Origin: Cladopsammia gracilis
Taxonomy: Eukaryota > Cnidaria > Anthozoa > Scleractinia > Dendrophylliidae
DNA length: 64,000 nucleotides
Assembly (NCBI GenBank): GCA_022457155.1
Contig: JAJGOT010000047.1
Location: 1,618,501-1,682,500, forward strand
Direction of reading: 5' to 3'
Under the pieces are notes generated by a model. It did not search any database. It was not told the DNA's origin and worked only from the letters and a program-made list of their open reading frames with translations. The number at the start of each line of letters is the position of its first letter. Position 1 is the first letter of the stretch. The position numbers were made by a program, and so were the translations under genes. Positions 22,633 to 34,600 of the stretch are shown piece by piece.

Positions 22633-25600
22633 GTAAGTATACACGCTATTTAATTCCCCGCTACATAACATTTTTGTAATTGTCGTCTTAGGATAATACG
22701 TCATCGGCATAGCATTCTTTAACTCAACAAACAATCTTGGAAAAATTGCGGGACTAAATGGGGTCTGTATTTCGCCCATGTTTTAATCGTTGTGCAAAAT
22801 GCATTAAAAAAATACTATAATGGAATTTTAATAATGTTTAGTTGATAGTTGCTAAGTGATTGAAGCGTTTATCAAACTGGGAAACAAGATCTATTATACT
22901 GGCGACAAAACTGTGTTTCCTTTTGAAAAGAAGGAATTCTTTTCAAAAGGCTTGTGCTGGTAGCTAAAATTTCAGTCAAAAACACTTCAGTGAAACGATC
23001 CCTAATCAATCTTCCAACATTACGGTAAATATTTAATGACTTTTATCGATTCACAATGAGCTTTGTACTTCTAATCATATTCAACTGAGTGGAAACGCAA
23101 AAACAATTAAATCAATATTTCTGTGTGTGTTCAATAACCGGCGTGTTATTTGGCAAGGTGAACCTACAAACTTGGAAAACACTGTTAGAATTCCAAGTCA
23201 CTCTGGTGTACTCATTGACATGATCCGCTGGCAAGGTTAAAATCTTTTACATTTTACTTCAGTTTTGGTAACGTGACTAGAATGAATAAACGGTGGTATT
23301 ATTACACATACGGCTTAAAATTATTGCAATGAATTAATTATACATTTTCTAAAAACATGTCAGCACCAGCTCAAGTATTCGCATCTCCTTACTGGTTGCG
23401 GAAATTGTATTTTTACTTTCCAAGAGCTTGATATAGTTTTTACTGTATTCACTAGTTTGAAATTTATATCATATCACTTAAGAGCGATCCTCGAGTAAGT
23501 ATCAAAAACCAGTGAATCAAAACGATATCTATGGAGTCCAATTATTTTCTCTTGATGGAGTTCAATCCCGGCCAAAATTCGATGTTTTAGTTTACATTAT
23601 ATTCTTCTTCATGCATGTTAGGCTACATTATATAATTCGATATTCAACTTTGCATATTCCATATTCAACCTTCACGAATGTACGTTTTAGTTTTCATTTT
23701 CCACATTTCACATTACGCATTCGGCATGCGATATTATTTTAGAAGCGTGGGTTATCCATGTGGAAACATTCGCGTCATGTGATTGGCTGTTATCTAACTC
23801 CTTGGGATCTTTGCAGTCTTGGTGCCTTGGTAACTTGAAAACTCTTTGGTTAATTTAGCCTCCAGACTTAAATGTTAAGTAATGCTCCACATAAGAACGT
23901 TAGCAAACTCCATTGTTCTGCGGCATTGGCTCTTTTCCACATAGAATATCTTTGATTTCAAAAATAGAGGAGGAGCTGATGGTTAATAATTATATTTATT
24001 TTAATTACAATAATAAAGAAAATCCATTTGCGTGAAATAAGTTTTAGGAAATGTTCGTACTTAACCAATCAGAATACCAGAAGACAATAGCTAATAATTT
24101 TGTTTCTTTGATGAAGTTCCCCAAATACAATATCTTTTAAAAATTGCATGTTGTGCCATTGGGTCTCAAATTACTTGAAACCTTACAAAAATTAGACTTA
24201 ATGCACCTTGAACCTTAACTTTTTAGCGGTTTTTGAGTTTAGGCCAATGAGATCACTAGTTGTAACAATGAAAAAAGTTGACATTCCATCGTGCATTGCC
24301 GTTCAGCGCTATCCTTCTTATGCGGATCATTACTTAATTCATATTTTATAAGCATTATTATCTGTAGTTTTTCTGGTTTAGTGTATACGTATGTTCTTGT
24401 AAAAATGTACGTATCTATTGTATGAGTAAATGAATTGATTGATTGATTGATTGATTGGTGCCGGTTTAAAAATAACTTGAGACAGATTACCTATGGAATA
24501 GGGCATGTATGGGTGATGGCCTCTCTTACCCTTTATCCGACCTCTCTTGATATTGGTGATTTATTTTCCACGAAATCTTCGTGGGAACCACACGCATTTA
24601 AAGGGACACTGTCACCTATTTTCAGTATCACTTTGAAAAGCCAAAAAACGTATTTCTTTCAATGGAAACCTTAAAATAATGGTCCAGTTTTGTTAACAAA
24701 TACTCTACCAGTGCACAGAAGCTAGTATTCGTTATCTTTGGCTGCGGATGGCCAGGATGAAAATGGATTGCAACTTGAAAAAATTGGCCAATGCTTTCAA
24801 GTTCCTCCCAAGTGTCATGGAAAAATCGCAGGAAAACTTATTATGGTTTGTTCTTCCTTGAAGAAATCACTTGATATTATCTTCTTGGTGTTCTAAAAGC
24901 AATTTTATGTTTGAGCAAAGGTACTTTGTCATATATTTAGTGTATTTTGACCAAAACACAGCAAAATCTGCATGACAATGCCCCTTTAACATACAAGTTT
25001 TCACATTCAACATTGTAGATTACTCATTTGACATACTCGATTTTTCGGGTGTTACCGCACCTTTTTCCCTAGGTACTTGGTGTATCCCTGATCATAACGT
25101 ATGGTACTTCATGTATCCCTTATTGTAATGTATTTAGATACATTGCAGTGTAATTTAGGGTCGGATTACAGTGTCTAGGGTTAGTATTTAGGGTATTTAG
25201 GGTTAAACACTGATTCCAGTATTTCCAGTGTATCGAAAGGGTTAGTTCTTATATATGGTCTGGACTGGCAGCATGTTATCTTATATCACTTAAAAATTAC
25301 AATTTCCGGCAGCTAGTCCTCGGTGGTACAGTGGATAGTGTGCATGGAGTAGATCATACGGCCCGGGTTCGATTCCCCATTCTGCTGTTTTTATCTCCTT
25401 TTTCTACTACAATAAAAACTAAGTGTTTAAATACAAAATAATAAGGGATACACCAAGAACATACCCCTTTTTCGTATTCGGCTTCATTCGACATCCTACC
25501 GCAATCCAGGAAAGGATGACACCATGGACGCACATAGCGCTCACCCCCTCTCCAAGAGTAGAGTGTCAAAAACCTCTCCAGGTGAGTGCAGTAGGGAGGT

Positions 25601-28600
25601 GACGAGACGCATGCGTGACAACTTTAAAAGCATTCCAAGTGTTATATTTTCATTCCAAATAAGAATGAGATTGAGTGGCCAGGTCGCCCCTCCGACACCT
25701 CTCTACCCGAGCGTCTGTCTAGTACCGTTTTCCCCTTTTTTATCGCTTAAGGTATCTGTAGAGGTCAATCATGTACTTTTTATAGAGCGGTTTTCAATTG
25801 AGTGTCGAAAGTAATTTCAAATTCGCGATTGCTTTGTCTTTTTTATTGTTACGCTTTAATTGGCTAAAACATCTCGTGCCATTTTATCAACCAATCAAAA
25901 GTTAAACCAAAACCAATCTTGACGTTAATCGTGACATACTCGCATTCGTTTTCCCGCGCTTGGCGCGGGCGACATGTATTTACTTTGAGTTCTGATTGGA
26001 TCGTTACATAGTCTGCGTCTGTTGTGATTGGCCAGATTAATCACTTTGACACTCAAGTGAAAACCGCTATAGAGCGTTTTCACTCACGTAACTAGCGGCC
26101 ATATTGGTTTACTGAAACAAAAGAAAATGTTTGCATAAAAATAGAGTTCAATTCCCGGAGGATTGGTTTGGTAAACCAATATGGCCGCCGTTTCTTTGTT
26201 TTGGAACACCAATATGGCCGCCGTGACGTCATATGAAAACGCTCTTTATTACTCGAAAGTGTTTCCCTTTAGTTTTTATTTTCTGTTTCCAATTACCCGA
26301 ATGGGTGGTTAAACTTTGATCTCTGTTTCCATTCACAGTCGCCAGCTAAACCATCCGAGGACACATTCTTGGTTCTTAGTCGCCGCGCTACACATGTCGA
26401 CCAAGCTTACAGATTTAACATGTCTAAATCACTATTCCTGTTTGACCCTCTTCATCCCCTCAGGCTCTTTGCTATCAAGATCGTCACGCATCAGTATCCT
26501 TTGGCAGATAATTAAAAAAATGGCTAAATAGTTTTGTTTGTTTTGAGAATCCCCAAATATTTAGCAAAATCCCATTCTCCGTCGCAACAGCTTTTGGAAA
26601 AATCCCATTAAGTTAATAATGGTAATTGAGCTGAGTGGAGTGCAATTTGGTCTGAAATCAGACGCATGATTTCAGACCAAAATTGCACGACACGAAGTTC
26701 AATTACCACTTTATTACATCCATTTTGAAATCGCACAATTTAATTGCCCAAATACAGGATTTAAGTCAGTACTATATTGATGCGACTTATAGATCCGATT
26801 TAGAGGAAAACATAGTGCGATTCGGGAATAAATCGCACTGCTGAGAAAAAGATGCGATTTAGAGCAAAAAACGATGCGATTCAGGGATAAATCACATTGC
26901 CGAGAAAAAGATGCGATTTGGAGCAAAAAATAGTGCGATTCGGGAATAAATCGCACTGCTGAGAGCCAATCAGATTGCAAGGATCACCAGTGATTTCAAA
27001 AAGGATGTAATAAAAGAACAAATCAAAACTTGATTATTTGAAATATAACGCCTTCTGGCTTTTGAAGTCATTACGATTGCAAAACGTCTAACTAGCAGTC
27101 CATCTATATCAAGACCACTTCTTCTAATGAGATCCCATTCATCCTTGGACTTACGTATAAGAAAGAGTGGAAGCATTCAATTCCTCTTCCTTAAGGCCGG
27201 CACACACTAGAGGACATGTTGCGGGGACATGAAGCGGGGACATGTTGCAGCGACAGTTTTCCTCGTGTGACATCCCGTTTTTTCGAAAAACTTCTGTTGC
27301 GGGGACACAATTTTGTCCCCGCAACATGTTGCATGAAATTCAGCTGGTTTGAATTCGTGCGTCATGAAGCGGGGACAAAATGACCCCCATTTCGATGTCG
27401 GATCGTGTGCACTGCTCTTGCAAACTGTCCGCGCTACAAAATAGAAATGAACCAATGAAAACGAGCCATTGATTATCCCATGAGTCTTCAGTATTAGGTG
27501 CCCTCAGTGATTTATGTGATTTTTATACTTCAATTCGCTATGTGTGCACCAGCTTGCGAACTGTCCCTGCAACATGCGCCTATGCTGTGCACACGAAGGG
27601 GCTTGTCCCCGCTTCATGTCCCCGCAACATGTCCCCTAGTATGTGCCGGCCTTTATATTTTCATCGGTATACTAACTAAAATGTTTTATTCACTGTTATT
27701 GTTTACTTCGGTATTTTTCAAGGGATGTTTGCTTGATTTACGTCAAGAAAAGGAGTTCCAGAATCATGAAATCCAAGTTAGGAGACCAAAAGGAAAGCGA
27801 ATGTTTCTTTAAGGTGGTCAGACACGAGGGGTCATGTAGCAGGGACATGTCGCAGCGACATGTAGCAGCGAGAAAAAATTGTGTAGTACACACTGAGGGA
27901 CATGTAGCAGGGACGTGCAGCGGGGACATGTAGCAAGGACAAAATCATAGCGCTTGCACACACATGAAAATGTTGCGGGGACATGTCTCAAGGACATGTT
28001 GCAGCAACACGTCCCCTCGTGTGAACGGATACTTTCACAATTGTGCAACACCAATTTTTGGGACATTTCGTCCCCGCGACGTGTCCCATGAAGTTCAACA
28101 AGTTGTACTCCGTGCGACATGTCGCGGGGACATAATTGGTGTTGCATTATGAAAGTATCAGTTCACACGAGGGGACGTGTCGCTACAACATGTCCCTGAG
28201 ACATGTCCCCGCAACATTTTCATGTGTGTGCAAGCGCTATGATTTTGTCCCTGCTACATGTCCCCGCCGCACGTCCCTGCTACATGTCCCTCAGTGTGTA
28301 CTACATAAATTTTTCTCGCTGCTACATGTCGCTGCGACATGTCCCTGCTACATGACCCCTCGTGTCTGACCACCTTTAACATCATACGACGCAATCGTCA
28401 AAACGTGACCATTCTTTATGACCATTTCTTGACTTCATAATAATGTATCCCTATAGCACAAAACATTTTGAGCGGATATTCATGCATATTATCATGTACT
28501 AACAATAACGATTTCAGAAACACTATTCTTAACTGTCTCGAAACAGATATTTTGAATTTTTTGTCATTTTTATCATCCTTATAAACTGTATTTGTCTCGC

Positions 28601-31600
28601 CTTGAACCATCCGCCTGAAGAAGCCGAGTAAGTAAGCCTCGTTTGAAAACACCTCCTTTGCAAACGTGCATGCTTAGAAGAACTGAATTGTAGAACCAAG
28701 AGTACTGTAGCTGTTAACAACACTTAATGGTTTTGAATTAATTGCAGATACATTTTTGCGTTTATTTATACGTCTGAGATGTTTCTGAAAATCACCGCAC
28801 GAGGATTCGTTCTCCATTCTTACGCTTACCTCAGGAATCCGTGGAACTGGCTGGACTTCACAGTAGTTATTATGGGGTATATTATTCACTTAAGTTTGTG
28901 TGTTTAGTAGTTTGCGGAGATGTTCTTTTATCAGTGTTCCCGGCTTTTCCCAAGAAATTATAACTTGAGAATCTCAACAAACGCAAATTGACCATTCCTC
29001 CCTCGGGAACTGAGAGACAGAAGAACAGATTTATCCCACTGTCAGGCTTTTGTCTTAATCGACGCGGTTGCACTTCGTGTTTATTCTTTATTCGTTGCAT
29101 ACTTATTCTCACTAAATGTTTATGCATTGTAAAAACCATGTATACATTTTTATCTCCAAAATGGTTTTTATTACCATTATATTAGAAACTTTCTTGAAAC
29201 TGTGCGCCATTAAGTAACATCTGGAATATTTATGAAAAACAAAAATATCTTCTTTTGAAGGCTTGATTCAATGTTTAATATCTAAAATCACAATGCAAGT
29301 TTGAAGATAATACATAGCAGACACAATTAAGGTTACAGTGTACCTTCGGGGGTGTCTCCAGCATAACAGCTCTAGCGTCTTAAGATTACATTTAATATAC
29401 CTAAACCCAGATATCAAATTAAAGCTTATAGAGCTGGCTATCTAAATATGGAAATCATTTGGTAATAAAATGAATTGTCGAATTTTTTACGACGTCTAAA
29501 TTCGAACGTCCGAATCAGCTTTAAAACGCTATAACTCAAAGCGATTATTATATTTTGCTAATTTGATTTGTTCTCGGATTTCCGGACACGAAGCGCTAAA
29601 AAAACGTGTCGGCGATTTTCCATATTCAATTGCAGTGAAAAGTTACAGAATATTTTCGAAAAGGGGAGAAAAAAAATGGAATGATCGCACGGAAATGCCT
29701 CTTTGCGAAAAAGTTTTCGGAATTAAAAAATTCGCCGACACGTTTTTGTTGATTATATGTTAGCCTAGCTTCTGTCCAAAATTAAGGAAAATCGAACAAA
29801 TTCCCTTTGAGTTGTAGCTGTTTAAGGTGGTTCGATACAGTTTTCTGGAGACCATACCAGCATTTTTCAATCGGCTTTTAAGCGATCTTCTCCAAGTCAG
29901 ATCAACGTGAAATTTTCACCACTAACTTGTTTTGAATTGAAGTTTGGCAAAATGTATTTTCTGGTAACATCGATATTACCATGACAACGATAAACAAGAA
30001 ACTTAGAAATCAGTCAAAGTGAAATTTAGCGCGTTTAAGATCTCGCATTGAAAATCCCACATAGACATCTTAAAATATGGTATATGGCATATATATTTTG
30101 AAAGAATAAAAAAATTCTGTATGTTTGAATTAAAATAAATCGCAAGAACATTTTAAACCGTACTTTTTGTATAGAAGTAATATATGAACCATGAGATTAA
30201 CACTTGTTTCGTGAAATTACTTCCAAATAGTGTCATAATGTAGCTTCATGTTATGTTTGCACGCCAGGAAAGTTTTGTGTACTTTCTCCTTTGCGATCTT
30301 GAGAACTACCATTTTTCCTAACATCGCTCCGTGTGTAATTTTTGGGTAGTTTTCGATTTCGATCGATTTTGCGAAAATCTCAGAAACGGCTCTATGGATT
30401 GTTTTAAAAAAATCACCACGTATGCTTGGTGATGTGAAAAATATTATCTCAAAGTTTCATTGGCATTGATTTATTAGAACACCTTGAAATTTAAAGATGA
30501 AGACGACGTTCAAAGTGGCCGATAGTTGGCGTTACAAATTCGGCATGGTTGTTAACTTATGCTAATGATTTCAAATCAATGCGCACCACATTCCTCCATG
30601 ATTAATACATTTCATTGTAATCTGCTTTGCATCTATTACACGCAAATCGTGCCTCGCGCGTGCTTATTAAAAAAATGCGCGCTACATTCCTCAGTGATTA
30701 ATACATCCATTGTGCGCTCTATAATGCAAATTTCTTTGCAACTGTTTTCTTTTACGTTCAAAATGCCTGCTGTGAAAACGTCTTTGAAACGCAAAAGGGC
30801 ATTAATTGCGCAAAATAATCATAAAAAGAGACCTCAGGATGTGAATCAGGAAAGAAATCAAGACTAGCAGCAGAAAAAGCACCACCACGAGTGACAAAGG
30901 ACAAAAAAATCCTTTGTAAAATAATCAATTTTTTTGAAGAAAGACGACACTAAATGTTGCACCGGGCTATGTTGTTAAAAGTTTCTATCAGTCACAAATG
31001 CAATAATTCTAGGTTTTTACATGTACTCAGGAACGTTAAATAATAATAGTTATGTAATGATAGGCTTAATTATAGTGCACATGATCCTAACGTTAACAAA
31101 CACGCGCGAGGCACGATTTGCGTGTAATAGATGCAAAGCAGATTACAATGAAATGTATTAATCATGGAGGAATGTGGTGCGCATTGATTTGAAATCATTA
31201 GCATAAGTCAACAACCATGCCGAATTTGTAACGCCAACTATCGGCCACTTTGAACGTCGTCTTCATCTTTAAATTTCAAGGTGTTCTAATAAATCAATGC
31301 CAATGAAACTTTGAGATAATATTTTTCACATCACCAAGCATACGTGGTGATTTTTTTAAAACAATCCATAGAGCCGTTTCTGAGATTTTCGCAAAATCGA
31401 TCGAAATCGAAAACTACCCAAAAATTACACACGGAGCGATGTTAGGAAAAATGGTAGTTCTCAAGATCGCAAAGGAGAAAGTACACAAAACTTTCCTGGC
31501 GTGCAAACATAACATGAAGCTACATTATGACACTATTTGGAAGTAATTTCACGAAACAAGTGTTAATCTCATGGTTCATATATTACTTCTATACAAAAAG

Positions 31601-34600
31601 TACGGTTTAAAATGTTTTTGCGATTTATTTTAATTCAAACATACAGAATTTTTTTATTCTTTCAAAATATATATGCCATATACCATATTTTAAGATGTCT
31701 ATGTGGGATTTTCAATGCGAGATCTTAAACGCGCTAAATTTCACTTTGACTGATTTCTAAGTTTCTTGTTTATCGTTGTCATGGTAATATCGATTTTACC
31801 AGAAAATACATTTTGCCAAACTTCAATTCAAAACAAGTTAGTGGTGAAAATTTCACGTTGATCTGACTTGGAGAAGATCGCTTAAAAGCCGATTGAAAAA
31901 TGTTGGTATGGTCTCCAGAAAACTGTATCGAACCACCTTAAAGTGTACCCAACAAGCGAAAAATTAACTTTGAGAAAACGGCGCTTAAAAAAACATATCG
32001 CTTAATAAACAAACTCCGCCCACAAAAGTTACACCGTTATTTCTCCGTCAATTTTCACTATTTTTCGATACTTTTTTTTTTGGATGAAAGTTCATTCTGT
32101 AAACTTTATTTTAACGCCAAAAAAAAAATTTCAATAAATTTTCGATCTGAAGGTACAGTGTAACCTTAAGTAATGCTCCACATAAGAACGATAGCAAACT
32201 TCATTGTTCTGCGGCATGGGCTCTTTCCCACATAGAATATCATTGATTTCAAGAATAGAGGAGAAGCTGATGGTTACTAATTATATTTCATTATTAAAAT
32301 AAAGAAAATCCATTTGTTTCAAATAAATTTAAGGAAATGTTCGTGCTTAACCAATCAGAATAGCAGAAGACAATAGCTAATAATTTTGCTTCTTTTATGA
32401 AGTTCCCCAAATACAATATCTTTTAAAACTTGCATGTTGTGCGATTGGGTCTCAAATTACTTGAAACCTTAAAAAAATTGACAAAATGCACCTTGAACCT
32501 TAACTTTTTAGCGGTTTTTGAGTCTAAGCCAATGAGATCACTAGTTGTAACAATGAAAAAAGTTGACATTCCATCGTGCATTGCCGTTCAGCGCTATCCT
32601 TCTTATGCGGATCATTACTTAAAGTGAATTACAGGGCGCGCGTTTTCAAGGACGTGACTAGTTTTTGAACATCGGTATCTGATATACGTTAATTTTCTCT
32701 AGGTATGTCACGCTGTCGCCAAATATTGCTAACTTTTCGGGAATACGGACAGTTCGTGTTTTAAGAGCCCTGCGAACAATATCCGCTTTGAAAGGTGAGA
32801 CACTTCTTAAATAATTTAATCAAGTATTTAATATCAATATAACGCAATGTTACGTCATAACTGGAAGTAAAGTATGCTCTGGCTAATTTCTAAGCCGTGT
32901 AAGGTGTTTGAGTCAAGGCTGACACTCAGACGTATCTGGAACGGCACTTGGGAATATGTCTAGAGAAGCAATTTATTGCATTACGTCTCTTTCAGAGATC
33001 AAGAAAAAGACCCCACTTCTTTTTATCTCACTTGAAGATGGCTTTTATTCGGTGTACAGTACATATAGTGAAGTAAAAATATCTAAAATGTTTGGTTGTC
33101 GAACTACAGAAAACCGCATGCTGCCAAATGGAGCGTTTGCACGTGACGTCAAGGCGGCGATATCAGTGTGCCAAAACAATAAAATGGTGGCCATATTGGT
33201 GTCCTAAACGAATCCTATGGACTTTAGCCCTATTCTTATTCAAACATTTCCTATTGTTTAGCACTCCAATATGGTCGTGGGACGCACTGACCAATCGGAA
33301 AGCGTGAATTCAGTTGGCGGGCACGCTTCCTCCCAAGTTGAGCACGATCAAATGTAATCTTGTCGCTTCGTGTTTATTACACGAGTCACGAGTGTAAAGT
33401 TAGTTACAAAATAAGATTTTATTCACTTTATTGCTTCACATGTATCCGCAGTTACGAAAATAATTATAAGAATTAGCTGGCAATATCGTGGAAACTTGTA
33501 AAAAACGTTTGTTGCGCGCGTGCTCACGGTTAGGAGCGTCGCACTGTAAGCTGTCATGCTCAAGTAGATTACGGCCTGGGTCAAGAGCTTTGACCAGGAA
33601 AAAAACGGTTTAAATAACTTTTACAAACGGAATGGAACTAAATCGAAATTTGGCACATAGAAAGATGTTATCGTCCCAACATTTTTAAGTATAATAAGCT
33701 TTGGCATAGGTCACGTAACATGCCACGTGGCCATTTGTCTAAAAATAGCAAATATTTGACGAATTGGTGATGGGTTTAAGAGAAAACATCAAATAAAAAT
33801 GCTTTTCTGATGTAGATTAAATATCTCCAGCCCTTCACGTTTGGAATGAGTGTCCATTAATCTCTAAAAAAATATGAGGACAAAGGTAATTTCTCAGTCC
33901 AAAATTCAACCTATAATCATTTATAATTGAGGATAATCATTCCAAACGTAGAAGGTTAAATATGTTAAACCTCCATCGGAAAAGCTAATTTATTTAACTA
34001 TACAAAGAAAATTCGCTACCAAATCGCCGATTTACGTAATTTTAAAATTTTGATCACGTGACATGTCACGTGACCAAACTTTTGCGTCAAAGGGAACCTC
34101 CATTTTCAGAAGAAATTGACGTTAAATTGTTGAAAATAAAGTCGAGATTTAAAACTTTTAAAAAACAGGTGCAATTATAATTTTAGTGAACAAATAGAAT
34201 GGATATAAGTATCGCCTAGTTTGGCATTTAAATTTCCCGCGCGCCGCCATTTTGAATATTTATGACGTGTCACGTTGCCGCTATTGTTAAAGGCTGGTTC
34301 TCATATAATCGTCCCGGTCGTCCCGGTCGTCCGAGTCGTTTCAAAAAGTGCACGGACGACCGGGACGATTATATGAGAACACTTCTGAGACGACCCGAGA
34401 CGATCGCAAACGACCCGGACGACTGGGACGATCGCGGTCGCTTGGATAGGACTGTGTTCTATCCGGACGATTGGGACGATCGTGAATAATTGCGGACGAT
34501 CATATGAGAACTACTCTCAGTCGACCGGGACGACTAAGGCGATCGAAGCGACCCAAATCTACCTCAGAATGTAGTATTATTGCCCAAAACATGTTGTCGG

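Larger units (their letters stand above)
26494..28546 (+). other. Intron 2, U12-type (minor spliceosome) with GT-AG ends
   Basis: The donor GTATCCTTT is the minor-class GT consensus exactly. A branch-point match (ATTCTTAACT at 28525-28534, consensus TTCCTTAAC) lies 14 bases before the AG, within the normal minor-intron distance, and there is no polypyrimidine tract. The flanking exons join in frame (THQ|YFEFF) with good channel homology. The intron holds a palindromic MITE (26610-26710), a tandem repeat and two inverted-repeat elements. Confidence 0.85.

Noticed and set aside
25317..25388. tRNA gene on the plus strand
   Set aside because: Box A and box B are present but the acceptor and T arms do not pair; it is part of a MITE with a second copy.
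34262..34489. 75-codon frame rich in DDRDD-type residues
   Set aside because: Made by GGTCGTCC-type repeats of a foldback element.
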